From positions 8,664,201 to 8,728,200 of the forward strand of contig OW204001.1 of the NCBI GenBank assembly GCA_934047225.1: DNA of 64,000 nt, in the 5' to 3' direction. Shown in pieces: positions 32,562 to 45,297 of the stretch. This stretch comes from Ypsolopha sequella (lineage: Eukaryota > Arthropoda > Insecta > Lepidoptera > Ypsolophidae). The translations under genes were made by a program, and so were the position numbers. The notes beneath the pieces are model-generated. The model did not search any database. It was given only the letters and a program-made list of their open reading frames with translations, and had not been told where the DNA came from. Position 1 is the first letter of the stretch; each line of letters starts with the position of its first letter.

Positions 32562-35500
32562 TCTGATAGAATTGGTTTAAGGGTCGGTGCTCGTTGGAAA
32601 TAAGTCCTACTACAACGCTTTTGCTTTTTAACTGTCTATGTCGCTCTTATCAACTACCGCGCATGGAAAACATTAGATATTTTGACTTTTTTGCAACATT
32701 TTCGCATAGTGTGGAAAAACTATAAAAGGTATCGGAAAACTGTTTTTTTAATACAGTTGCTCAAAAAGTGGCGTATTGCAGGGACGTATAGCGTTCGGGA
32801 TGTGGGCTATTACATACTCGAGCTTTTTCTTTACCTTTTCCGAACTCGTGCGTTCTCTTTCCCAACTGTCAAAATAATATATATTAAAAAGAAAAAAACA
32901 ACCACGAAGTTTTTACTAAAAAAAATTCATAGAAGTTTTTATGATTCATGCAAATATTTCTAAAAAGAAGCTACTAATTTGTTTCAATATCAGATTTAAT
33001 GATTTGATTCAATGAGTTAGGTTAGGTTTTATTTCATTTCATCTCATTAAATTTCATTTTCATTTCATATCAATAAAAAAATTCTGCTGCAGACTTGGCT
33101 GTATGGGCATAGTTCCCTTTGCCTACCCAGAATGGGTGAAGAAAACAAAAAAAAACTCTGCTTATATTCTTTTACGTTGGCGCCATTTTCTAAAAATTTT
33201 CTTTGCGGGTTTAGTTGTTTGTTGGACAAAATGAGTAATTTCAACGATATTTTATTTGAATTAACACCACCGACCGGAACACAGTATAATTGCACAAAAT
33301 GCTTTGGAGAACATTTTACCGGAAAAGTCAAAAAGTCGCTACATATCTACATACGACGAATTTATTGCGTGGAGTATTAGTTAACGTATCGGCACCGTTG
33401 TCCGACTAGGCTCCTGTATGCGACCGCCCAGTATTTTTGAAATTTGTAACAATATCCCGCGTCAAATAAGTGAACAATTGCTCGTCTCTTATAGGCCAAT
33501 TCTTAAATTACCGATGAATCATGATTGGTTCTAATTTCCGCTACGTTTAATTTTGTTATTAATTTTATTGTCACTGAGCATCGGTTTAGTTCGAAGTCGA
33601 GCTTTGCGGAACGTAAAAAGTTTGTGGAGGTTGTTTTTAATTTTTTGTTCGATTCTGCATATTTTGGTAAAACTGACATATTTTTTTATGTAATTTAGGG
33701 TTCCGTTCATATATAAATGCAAGATTTTTCAGGATTGATAAAATATTAATAGTCTTATCATCTTTTCTATTTCGGTCGGAATCAGGAGATCCAGTAAAAC
33801 GATTGTTTCCAGATACCGTACAGTGGACGGTATCCGGTGTTTTATAGACCTTCAGACTTTTGTTAATTTTCATTATAAATTGTGGATAACAACTATAATT
33901 TGAATATACACATATTTTTGTGACAAATACATTTGCTTAATATCCTGATTCCGTCCTAAGTTTAGACTTTTAGATTGAGTCATAATTTACTTAAAACATT
34001 CCGTTCTTTCTCAAATTTATTGGGATATTAAATGTACGTTAATGGTTTTAAAAAGTTATTTTATATTAAAAATTGACATCTGAGATATTATTATAAAATT
34101 TTTAATGACTATATATGTCTTTAAATTTCTATAAAGCTCACTCTTTTTTTTCATCACATTAGATAAATAATTAAAACACATAATTATTGTAATTGGACGG
34201 TAATGAGTGGTGATAAATTCAGTTTTGCTTGTTATCGACCACAATAAATATACCATAAACCGGAGTCTGGTCATCCGTTTGTGTATCAAGACAAAATTTT
34301 AAAGTACTTGCAAAAAATGTACGGTGCTCAAAAAGAGTGTGTTTGTATAGAAAAATACAAATAATGAGCAACAAAGTAACACCTGTCATGAATTTATTTT
34401 AGTATGGCCTCAGGTACAAGTGTCACAAAAAAAAATTAAACTGGAATTGAAATAAAACAACAAATTACACAACAAGAACCAAACTGCTATGAAAATAGCA
34501 GTTTATAAAAACAATTGTTAAATCTTTTCAGTTTCAGTTTAAAGGAAAATCGAAAAACCTCACCAAACGAAAGAAAAGAATGTCAAGTTAAATATGGAAT
34601 TAATTATTCAGTAATTTTAAAGCTCGACCACAATTATAAAGTTGGCAGAATAGTTCCTAAAAATGAAACAATTTATTCCATGTATTCTGTAACATTATAG
34701 AAACAAGATAGATAAACCTAAACCTAAGAAAAAAATTACCACAGAAATTGAAAAAAAAAATTTGTAAAGCAAGTTAAACTTATTGAAAATGAAGACGATG
34801 TTTCCAAACTTCTTATTAGCAAGGACTGTAATTATTTTAATTTCAAAACTTTATAAATAAAGTACAAGCTCTTAACCTTTTCTTTATCTTTGAATTCTTA
34901 GAAGTTACGAATTTCATTCATTAATTACTCAAAAAGAAAAAAAATCACCATTATATCTAATCACAGTTTAAAAATAAAGAAAAAATCAAAAAATAAGTAA
35001 AATAACATAAAAACTTGATTGAATAGTTATAGACGAAAAGAAAAATATCATACGACATATATAGGCGTTTGAAGTTAGAAAACTGCTGGCATCTATTGAC
35101 ATAAAAATATAAAAAAGTATATTTTAAATCATGGTTTTTAAAATCCTGATGACGACCCCACTGAGGGGTCAAATATAGCACCTATAACTATTTAATGAAG
35201 TGTTTATATCTATGTTAAATACAACATACAAATAATAAAAAAGCCGTTAAACGGTATTATACAAACAATATTTTATTAACATATTGAAATAAGATAAAAT
35301 ACATTTGGCCAAACATATGATGTTTATATTGATAGTGACGAACATGAAAAAATGTAAAATATATACTTTAATAAAAGTTAATTAAAGCCTAAATTAACAA
35401 AAATGATTAATTGAAAAAAACCATCTATACATTTTGATATTTCCAGTAACTTTTGACCACATTTTTATGAGATAATGGCATTTTTGGCAATTTTTTGAAT

Positions 35501-36066
35501 GGTGGTCGGAAACGGGTTACTTGCTGGACGGTATCAGGAAAACTTCAACTAAGCGGTCGGTAACTGGAGCTTTTAAGAAGGACAGTCAAACATATTAATA
35601 ATAATTTTTTTTGTATACTCTGACAACATAAATATTGATAATTATACTTTATAATGAAAGTCTCAACAAAAAGGTTTAAAGTAAGCTATATATATAGTTT
35701 ATAAATCAGTTTACGTTTATGTTTGGACGGTTTATTTGAAAAAAGGGCGTGAGTGGTCGGACTTGGGCGCATTTACGTTAGTTGAGTTTATTGTGTTTTT
35801 ATTATTTTATTAAATTGCTTCATTTTTTCGCAACTGTATTAAAAATAGTTGTTCAGTACACGTGCGGAACCGTCATTGCAACTTGTTCCGACTGTCAACC
35901 CTCACCTTCGGCTGCGCCTCGGCTCGGGTAGACATTTGTCGGAACTCTTTGCAATGACAGGCTTTCCGCACTCGTAATGAAATATACTATTTTATTATGT
36001 TGTTTGATGTGTTATTAATTTATAATGGTCCTGGAATATATTTTGCTATTAAGATTATATGTTTTT
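32562..36066. other. AT-rich intron stretch with no recognised gene
   Basis: Very AT-rich from about 33400. A short frame at 33231-33377 (MSNFNDILFELTPPTGTQYN, then CTKCFGEHF) and one at 34515-34698 (SPNERKECQVKYGIN, KVGRIVPKNETIYSMYSV) look protein-like, but each ends quickly and neither matches a family I know. GGACGGT/GGTCGG words recur at about 33820, 34195, 35520, 35560, 35725 and 35750. A GC-rich palindromic patch lies at 35900-35945. Confidence 0.35.
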
Positions 36067-36738
36067 ATTGCGAAATCCATCGCTTTGAATACTCTAATTA
36101 AAAATATTTGTGATTTTAAATTTGTTTCTGTTTGATTTCTAGTGTGTAATGCATTCTAATAATAATTAAAATATTTTGCTATTGTCATGTCTCTAATTAA
36201 TTCACGATAGTCATAAAGCGGCAATGCTATTCGAGAGATTTTCTTGAAATTCCTGATTTTTGCTGAAGATCTTCTTTTGATCTTATTCTTCATTTTATAG
36301 ATTAAAATGTGGTATTTATTTCTATTAGAAATTTTAATATTTACTTTGATAATAATAATGAACAATATTGTAATAAAAATATCTTTATTCAGTTACATAA
36401 GCCAGTTTACAAAATAAACTTAAACAAACTATGAGTAAAATTAAACCAACAAGTTGCCAAACTAAACTACATGACAATCTGTATTTCAACAACCAGAAAC
36501 TCTAAATACCTGAAATAAAAACCCGTCCGGTTTCTATGGGCTATTATAGAAACAAGATCAGTATTTCCCATACTAGAAGACTCTGTTATTTGGGAAAACA
36601 ATATTACTAAACATATTAAAATATAAAGTGATGATGCCGAACCCTATTTTGGCCCGATTTCCGAACTCCAACCCTTTGAATGTGTGCCAAGAATAAGAGT
36701 ATATTCAGACTTCAGTACAAATAGCTTAGAATGCTGTT

Positions 36739-37162
36739 TTAAGGCGATATGTGAAAAAAATACGGGTATTTCTTTTCTGTGTATTTCATGAAATACACGG
36801 AAAATTTCAATAAATTTCTAGTAAATGCATTTTGACTATATAATCTAGGGTTTTGAAATTGGAAAACATGTTTGGATAAATTTTCCTCGATAGAAATAAT
36901 TGTTGAATTGAGGTCTTCAAACACACATTTTCTCCTCGTTTGACAAATAGGAACCATATACAGAACTCAAACATATTTTATTAGGTGTGTTTCAACAATG
37001 TCTAGAGATTCGATATTTGAAGTTTTGCTAGCTATTTTAGTCTTTTTATAAAAATCATAAAACTAAATTTTTTTGCTTTCGCCCTGAATCCGCCCCTCTC
37101 GCACTGAGCGTGTTTTCGTTTGGAGTGACAGTGACAAAAATAAAATTCGCATAGCCTCTTAA
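36739..37162. mobile_element. TTAA-flanked MITE, 424 bp, copy A
   Basis: TTAAGGCGATATGTG at the left and GCATAGCCTCTTAA at the right. Nearly identical in length and sequence to 50903-51326, and shares landmarks with 28106-28529. Internal palindrome GTGTATTTCATGAAATACAC. No coding capacity. Confidence 0.75.
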
Positions 37163-39282
37163 CGGAAAAAGTGTCTATGTGTCTATTTCTTTTCACGAAA
37201 GTATTCCCTTTTTCTGAGCACAAATTAAATTTTACAGGAAAACGTAGTAATTTTAAGGTCCACATTAAATTAATACAATTTCCCAAATGAAATCTTAGCT
37301 ATGGCATTAATAATAAACCTTCAACTAATCTTGGTTTTGTGCAAATGCAAACTTCATTTGAATAGTATTTTTTTGTGTAATTTGTATTTTAACAGCGAAT
37401 GAAAAAAAACAACAGTCCCTATTGGAAATCCAACCATCGTTCGCTCGCCGGAACCCTGAGGGGTCAGAAGAGGCTAGAGGGGGCTGACCGGAGCAAGCGC
37501 GACTCATATTCTCTCTCGTGCGCATTATTCATATAACATTTTATTTATATATGCATTAAAATTATTATGATAACTTGCCAGCTTTTTTTTTACAATAGTT
37601 TACAGTCCCGATTAGCGCTGAAAAATAACTCCGTGCCGGGCACTTGCTATTTATTATGTTATGAGTCAGTTACTCAGAGCTGGCCCAAACACTGGGCCAG
37701 TAAAACCAAGTGACACAAAGAAAAACCAATCATAGCCGTGTGCCTTTTTGAGTTTCTTGATTTTATAATGACAATTTGTTAGAATCGTGTCTTCAAATTT
37801 TTTTCTTTGTATTTTTCTATTAAAGTTCTCACCTGTGGTCTTGAATCTTCCTATCACTAATCAAGTTTTCAGTATGAAATTCATATTCGTTTTTAGTATG
37901 AAATTCATATTTATCAATCCAAGCCATCTTGTTTTAAATCCATCTTGGCTCTTATTTGTATAAACAAATATAATTAAGAATCCCGCACAATGATGGACGC
38001 AACCATATTATTATTAGTATTTTTTTATATTAAATTATAATTTTGGAATTAAATATAGTTTGTGTAAAGGATATTTCTTTAACATTTTTAGAATTCCGTA
38101 CCCACAGAGCAAAACGGAGCTCTACTAATGTCACTCTGCTGTCGGTCCGTCTGTCCGTCTGTCCGTCCGTATACCTGTAGTTCGTAGACAGAACGAGATA
38201 AACACCTGAAATAATGTTGGCCTAAAAACGAAAATTGAATTTAAATTCAATGAAATAATTTTAGTGTGCTTTGCCATACATGAAAAAAGAGCAAAAAAAA
38301 CAATATTTTTTACCCTGGCAGATTAGATGTAGTGCTTATTGAGTAAAGAACATTTTTTAAAATAATTTTTAGCTTTAACAGTAAAGAAATTGGGGCCATC
38401 AAAATTTTCAGTTTTAGACCACTTTTGTTACGGGGTCTATCTCAAAAACGTAACTACTTAAGAATATGAAAATTTTGTATAATGTGCCATATACTGTATT
38501 CAAATAATAAATAATGAAAATTCCGACCACCTTAATTTTGCAGTTTTGTATATACATATAGTGTTATTAAAAGTATAAGAAAAAAATCATTTCTGAAAAT
38601 TATTCTTTCGTTAAAAGAACAGTATGAAAATATTGTTCAAAGTCAAGCTGTTTTTAGACTAAAACTAAGTAAAATAATTGAAACCACAAGTGGTATTTGT
38701 ATGGTTCTTGCACTAAAATATATGGAAAATATTGCTCAGAAAAATAATTTATGGAATTGTTTTTCCTTCCACCGCGTCCATCTGATAAGTATTATTTTCT
38801 CCGATTTTGCGCTATCCGAATACAGTGACGTCATAATGCTTTGCGCGCTGATATGAACGTTATTTCAATATAGTTTCTGTCGATATTTGTACGAACAAAG
38901 GTCGACTGAATTATATTGGCGAATACCTGCCCCTTTATATATCTTTCTTCTCTTTTTTTTTGTATTATATTATTACCCAATATTGACCCAATAAAACACA
39001 TTTTCTTTTAGTAAATTTCCTTATTTCACACAGAGACATTTTTAGTTTCATCATTAAATTTTGTTACATCGCATGTGTCGCAACTCGCGGCCCCTGACGG
39101 AAGATCAGCATCACAGTTCTGCTGTGGCATTTTGCTGAGTCAGAGACCTTTTTGTTGGCTGCATCTTATAAACTACCTCAGGCTGTATAATACTCGTAGT
39201 TTATTGTTTAAAGTATTTGGTTTTTTTGTAATGGTGTAGCTTTCAAAATAAACGCCTTTTCTTTCTCTCTTTCTTTCTCTAT
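37163..39282. other. No gene seen; repeat fragments
   Basis: Intron sequence. A reverse-orientation fragment of the GGTTCCGTA repeat family (ATTCCGTACC, then GTCCGTCTGTCCGTC) lies at 38089-38200. A TGGCCCAAACACTGGGCCA near-palindrome lies at about 37681. No coding support. Confidence 0.4.
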
Positions 39283-39562
39283 ATACAAGGTGACTTTTTG
39301 ATCATCGTCCAAATTCATACTGGTGGCTTGGTAAGTGATCAGTATCATGGATCAATAAAATTTTTTGTGAAATTCGTAAAATGAAATTTCGACTCCCCAC
39401 TTCCAGCCCCGAGTGATTCACTCGGGACTGGAAGTGAATTTCTATGGGAAGCCGAAATTTCATTATACGAATTTCACAAAAATTGTTATTGATCCAAGAT
39501 ACTGATCACTTATCAAGCCTCCAGTATGAACTTGGACGATGATCAAAAAGTCACCTTGTATA
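39283..39562. repeat. Full-length fold-back MITE next to the Runx exon
   Basis: ATACAAGGTGACTTTTTGAT at the left is mirrored at the right, and the two arms (about 120 bp each) are inverted along their whole length. TA flanks both ends, suggesting Tc1/mariner-type mobilisation. It lies 90 bp upstream of the exon at 39653. Confidence 0.75.
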
Positions 39563-39652
39563 TCCTAACAAAAATGTACCTACCTATTTATTTTCCAATG
39601 CTAGTGTCGAAGGGCAGCTAGTTACGTACTGATGTAGTGTTATCTCTCTTAG

Positions 39653-39754
39653 GGCAGCAGCAACAGTTCCACTTCGCGTTTGGACAGCGACCGTTTCCCT
39701 TCCCGCCCGACCCCTTGGGCGGGTTCCGTATGCCGCCCATCACTACTTGCCAGA
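39653..39754 (+). CDS. lz: Runt-domain factor (lozenge-like), Phe/Pro-rich linker exon
   Basis: Acceptor GTTATCTCTCTTAG and donor GTGAGT bound 102 nt. Joined to the previous exon in phase 1 it gives R-QQQQFHFAFGQRP, then FPFPPDPLGGFRMPPITTCQ. A short Phe-rich FAFGQRPF block just after the Runt domain followed by DPLxGFRMPPI is what I recall for Lozenge proteins, and it is the main reason for choosing lz over the other insect Runx genes. The exon carries no separate domain. The preceding intron is about 20.1 kb and crowded with mobile elements, and the following one is 3.4 kb. Confidence 0.85.
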
Positions 39755-42700
39755 GTGAGTATTATAGTGAGTATTATTGTGCGTTTCATCAAATAGTTTC
39801 ATCCAGTTAGATATACCTGAGACATAGTACTCCAATCCATAGAAATAAAAATCGTTTTATCCAATCATCTCGTTTAGAAGTCTTTCACAGACAGGCGACC
39901 CAACATTGCGGCATAGGAAGTATTTGATGAAATGCTTACTTTTACGTCCGCCTTAAAAACTCTTGTGGTATATCAAATTAAGCGAATATTCAATCAGGTT
40001 TAATTTACCACTTTTGACAATACCGTATGAGTATTACTAAGTGTATAAATGTATATTAATTAATAGGTAAAATATAACAATTAAAGGTTAATTAATATAT
40101 TTTATATGTAAATTTTAATTGGTTATTAAACGCTTTTACTAACAAAAAATATAACAATAGAAATATATTGTTACGTTGGACGAATTCGTCCTCTTGCAAG
40201 CAAACAAGTAAAATAGTTTTATGATTTTCATTTATTATACCTACACATATTTTTTCATTACAGGTATTTGCATTGTGTTTGATTAAATTAAGGACCGATA
40301 AAATAAATAATAACAGATTGCATGAAAATCATCAAATGAATCGCAACCAACCAAAATTGTCAAACCAAATATCCAAATTGATATCTGGTCAGCACGCAAA
40401 ATGTAAAACGTAGTTCAAAAGTGAATGAGTCACCAAACCATGAGGTGAAACGAAACGCTAAACTACGTTCGCTAAAGCACGGATTCAATCAGCCGACCAA
40501 AAAGAGAATTGAGCCGAAAGCCAAGCTGCGGATGCAATCGAACTAGCACGCATCGAATCTAGCCGGTAAAGCCCAACCTGTCCAAAACAACTTCGCTGCA
40601 TGCGGGCCGAACGAAATGCTAAAAAACATTCACAATTCGACGCCGAATGGTTGTACATGCACGTGTATATCCTGTAAAGCCATAGAGACATCAGTTACTT
40701 GTTAGAACTCCACTAGAGCTACAAAGGCACAAAAGTTTTGCATAACTGTAGCAAGTACATAGCCAATTTGTTAATGAACAAGTAAAAAAAATTATCAGTC
40801 AATTTGATAGGCTTCTAAAAATCCAAACCTACACAAACTACATGGGAGGTTGATAACGAGTGTGGTTATCAGATCACAATAAACTACTATTTTCCAGTAA
40901 AAACACCCACGATTCCGTCGTGACCCTCAACAAACGCCAAAAATCGTGGGGGAAAATTGGCTGTCAAACGTGATTGTGCAGCTAACTTCAGGCCACTACA
41001 AACCACCATGTACTACGGTGGTTGGTGGTGGTTTAACACTTCAATCGTCGGTCATGAAGTCCGTATGGGTTTATTTGCTTTATTCTATTTATTTACATAG
41101 CCTGAGGTTTAATCTGATAACCACACTCAACGTGTACAAGTCCAACTCTATGATGGAAGGATATACCGGAATGCATTTAGAACAGAGGCCAGGGTGATCC
41201 TCAGGGTGCTTTTGAGGCTCTAAGAATTTGGCATCCACCGCTGACGAACCAGTAACAAAACGCTGCATATATTTTTGCAAAACAGCAACGATCTCTGGGT
41301 TACGGATAGGATTATTTTTGTCGCCACCATGCAAAATAATGCTTTGAAATTTTTTTTGCAATAAATCATTTCTAATATTGGCTTCAAAAATGCCCTCAAA
41401 AAATGGCACTAAAAATATTCAGTGACTTTGATTTTAACTACAATGTCGCATGATATTCTAAAACAATAGTGAAAGATGTTTCTCTAGACAATTATAACAG
41501 CTCTATAAAATATGAAACCGACTCTGCCGTTAGCCGCCCAAAAACGGAACCGTGATACCGAAAAATAAAAGCCAGTAATAGCGGAAAAAATAAACCAACT
41601 TCACAGCAACCGGGGTGGCAAGCTGGAGCCACCCTCGCTCTTACTGTATTGTTATACTCTGTTTACAATAACATGTCATTGACACTTGATTGTTTTTGAG
41701 GAGCAATTATTAGGGCTCCACTTTTATCCGTCTGTAGTTCATGTATTGGCAGTCACTGTGGCTTTGTATCCAGTCTGTGGCTCGGTGGTTGTCAGTTAGC
41801 TGATTGGATCCTTGAAATGTACCGTCGGAAACATGCATCATGGTTTCAGAATTAAATAAGCTGAAAATGGAAAGAGATGCAATACTGGATGTGTGTATCG
41901 TAGTGCAAAACTTACAAGTCATGTACTAAATACTAAACAAAAAACAATTCCGCTACGCTTTTAAGGAATTTTTTGGTATGTTTAAAAAAAGTTCAATTTA
42001 AAAAAAAAACAAGCTGTCTCTTTATACCCCGCCAATTGATAAAGAAAAAAAAAGGGAACCAAAGTCCGCCAAAAAGAGCGTAACTTTAGTTGATCAATGG
42101 ATGATAAGGGCATTACTAGAACAAATAGAGTAAACTCTTAAGTTTAGCTCATCGTATTCTCCTCGTAAAATCATTAATTTTTATACCTATGTCAAGGATT
42201 TTGGTATTGGTATAATAAATTGACATCTTGTCGCACCTGATTGGATTGGATTTAAAATGACGTCAATTAGTCTTATCGTGTATTGTCAACAAAACCAAAC
42301 TTGTGTGCAAAGTTTTAGTTAAATCGGTTGGAGAAACTGGTTTAATTTCAGTTGGAAAATTTGCCCCGCATTTTAACATACTAACTAGTAACTAACAGGT
42401 GAAGTTAAATAAAAGCTCGCAAAAACATTATTCTGCTAAGAAATAGATCTTTGATTGCAGATATTTCTATAACGTGCGTTTTTGTAAAACAATATTTCAC
42501 TCATAGATAAACTAAAATTATGTCTTTAACCTAAAAATTATTTTTGTCTCATTTACTCGCCTACCAAATTTCTTGATGTTCCGATCAACGATACTCGAGT
42601 TATCGTCGGACAAACATTCATACATACATACAAACTCTGGATTGTTTAAGTAGACTCGGAGAACTTCGTTCGCTTCGCTCACTCGTTCGATGAAACTATT

Positions 42701-42764
42701 AGCTATAGTTTATTAAGTTATATTGTGTTTTTTTACATTGAACGTGTAGTACGTGTATGCTAAG
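39755..42764. other. Intron with no recognised gene
   Basis: GTGTGGTTATCAGAT (about 40860) and ATCTGATAACCACAC (about 41113) mark an inverted-repeat element of about 290 bp. A minus-strand frame at 41089-41409 reads FEANIRNDLLQKKFQSIILH, then PEIVAVLQKYMQRFVTGSSA. It looks protein-like but I do not recognise it. A CAAAGTTTTAGTTAAATCGG block near 42310 resembles the repeat at 48040-48411. Confidence 0.4.
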
Positions 42765-43042
42765 TATACGAGGTAAAATTTAATCAACCACCCGAATTGA
42801 TACTGGAGACTCAGTGAGTGATCGGGAACAAGGTTCAATGATCCTTTTTTCGAAATCATAAAAAATATCTTTGCTTCCCATACGAACTGGACTAGTTCAA
42901 ATACAATATTCTTAGTATAGGCAGAACGGGAGCAAAAAAAAATCTTTTCTATTTCACCCGAAGGGACCATAAACATTGTTCCTGATCACTAACCGAGTCT
43001 CCAGTATGAATTCCGGCGGTTGATTAAATTTCGCCTTATATA
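42765..43042. repeat. MITE with AATTTAATCAACC ends
   Basis: TATACGAGGTAAAATTTAAT on the left and, reversed, TATATAAGGCGAAATTTAAT on the right form inverted repeats of about 50 bp (continuing to ACTGGAGACTC). A half copy is at 53035-53190 and a solo end near 49412. It lies 155 bp before the exon at 43197. Confidence 0.7.
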
Positions 43043-43196
43043 CCTATAGGTATATTTCAGAAATAAATGATTTGATTTGTTTTCATTAGTACCCGTTACT
43101 AAGAGGCGAGGCTGATAGCTGAATCAAACCACTTGTAAACGTGTGCGTTAATATATCACGTCCCAGCAAATCTAATTCCAACCTTTTCCCCCACAG

Positions 43197-43385
43197 ATAT
43201 GAGTCAATTCGGTCTAAGCTCGAGCAACTCCCACTGGGGCTATGGAAGCGCCAGCGCATACCCTCCGTACCTTCCATCGTGTGCTGCACCCGCCACGGCA
43301 GCGCAGTTTAACCCACCAGCACTTGGCTTCGCTGGCACCGTGCCAGACCAGACCACGGCGGCCCAGGAGTTTACAAATAATACTG
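43197..43385 (+). CDS. lz: Runt-domain factor (lozenge-like), Ser/Ala/Pro-rich exon
   Basis: The acceptor is ACCTTTTCCCCCACAG and the donor GTATGT. Phase 1 on both sides gives N, then MSQFGLSSSNSHWGYGSASA, YPPYLPSCAAPATAAQFNPP, ALGFAGTVPDQTTAAQEFTN and NT. SHWGYG..SAY.PYL followed by AQFN.PALGF fits the Lozenge C-terminal half as I remember it. This region is low complexity and probably disordered, as in other Runx transactivation regions. The ATG within the exon is internal, not a start. Codon use is GC-richer than the flanking introns. Confidence 0.85.
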
Positions 43386-44544
43386 GTATGTACCCCCCTA
43401 TTGCCCCTAACTATCACTCTCAATAACATAGAAGGTAAATTGGGTCTAGAATAATTGGGCTCTATTTTGAGTCTATTCCTAGAGCAGCTGAAAAAATTGT
43501 ATGCGTCAAAATAAAACGATACGTCAATCTCACCTTTATCGCTTGACGCAAATTACTACGTTTCGTGGTACAGGGTCCAGTACAAAATGCGCGAAAGTCA
43601 TTGACCGATTTTCCAGCTGTAGACAAAGAGTAGGGTCCGAAATATATCCCACTTTAATTTTCATAAACTGTTAAATAGAGTATTTACCTTATATTACTCA
43701 AAACAAAAGTTTTCAACTAGTATGTGAGGTTTTTTTTCTGGACCTAAAAATTTCAACTCTGTATCCCCCGGACCCCATTTAAAATTATTTGCCGACCCCT
43801 GGATTATGGTATATCACGAATCTTCACGGCAACACCCCAAACAACGTTACAAATCTGTAAAAGATTCTTACATCCACAACATGAACATGCATTTGTAACT
43901 AGTAAAATCTAAAATCAATCACGCCATCGAGAAGCAAAACACTAACAAACCATTTCAGGATCATAACTCATTAAACGCCGGAGCGGTGAAATCAAATTCA
44001 CCAAGTTGTTTTATGACTGACATCCTCTTAAACTGTGCACGCGGGGAGCTGTGCGCAGACGCCGCTGCCACCGGCGGCGCCTTAAGATGCGTGTCTTCTA
44101 ATCCTTTGAGACGACCAATGTTCTCAATAATTTGGCAAAGTGCGAGTCGGCTCGCGCACAATGGGTTCCGTACCATCATACAATAAATACGGATACGGAA
44201 CCCTAAAATATCATGCTAAATAACAACAACATCAAAGCAGCATTAAGGTGATAAAAATAAAGTGTTAAAATGGTAGAGCCTTAAAAACAATTCGGTACCG
44301 TCTGAGTGCAGAACGTAGATTTTTATATTTTTAATTGTTTTTTTTACATTTTAGAGCACGTACAAAAATCTGTCTGTTAATCTTTTAACATACTCGGAAA
44401 CTCATTAGTCCGCTACGGTACGCAATTGAAATTGGGCTCTTTGCTTAAAAAACATATACTGTAATATTTGATAATACCTCATAAAAACATAGAATTGTTA
44501 TGCCACCAATAAACATAAAAAATTGCAACGATTTAAACACATGT
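43386..44544. other. Last intron, left part; short GGTTCCGTA repeat
   Basis: At 44134-44209 lies a minimal member of the repeat family seen at 1241, with both ends (GTGCGAGTCGGCTCGCG and GATACGGAACCC) but only about 20 bp between them. Nothing else recognised. Confidence 0.5.
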
Positions 44545-44681
44545 GGTGTTACTACAAAACGGTGTTTAACTTTAAACAGTGTTTAAATCTGTTGCTGTCA
44601 CTTTTTTACGATATGAAAGAAAAGGCGACAACAACAGATTTAAACACTGTCTAAAGTTAAACATCGATTTGTAGTAACACA
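44545..44681. repeat. Fold-back MITE in the last Runx intron
   Basis: GGTGTTACTACAAAACGGTG and, reversed, the same word at the right end enclose arms of about 58 bp (including CAGTGTTTAAATCTGTTG). It is the same element as at 46247-46382. Confidence 0.8.
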
Positions 44682-45297
44682 GATGGCTGTTAAAATGTAA
44701 CGCGTACGTAGATCTAAAACACCACAAAGATACCTAAATCTATACCCGATCCCAGCCACTCATGCGTGGTACATCACAGGCCGACCTAACAGCATCAATA
44801 ATACGCGTCCCAGCGGACGTTAAACGAGTCTCATTATAATTTACAACGGGCCACGTCCGATGAATTTATCGCCGGAGCGTGCCATGGCAGTGCCGGGAAA
44901 AATATATACCCTTCTGTACACACTATTAATCAATATATTTTTGGGATTGGCTGAAAATTATCAATGTTTATTGTTTTCGGCTATCTCTTCGCAGTAAAAG
45001 CGCGAGTTGAGTGAGAATTAAAATGAAACTACTGTGTATTATGCGCATTACTTTTTCGAAGTTCTCATGTAAGAGATATCAAAGTCGAGCAAAATAAATT
45101 GCGAAAGTTACCACTTATTTATCGTTCTCAAGTAAAACGTATGAAATCATGTAATTAAGAACTCTTGAACATTTTACAAAACTGGCGTTACTTTTTCTAA
45201 TACAAAGCATGCGTGATACTATTTCTATCTTGTTTTGAAACGCATGAAGTTCATTATGGCATGACGAAACTAACAAAATATTTCCATCTCCCAACAG

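Noticed and set aside
43199..43201. ATG in the third visible Runx exon as a translation start
   Set aside because: The splice acceptor is 3 bases upstream and the frame joins the previous exon, so this Met is internal.
45213..45297. Extension of the terminal Runx frame upstream of 45298
   Set aside because: A strong acceptor (polypyrimidine tract then CAG) at 45297 and the matching phase of the previous exon place the exon start at 45298. The upstream codons are intron.
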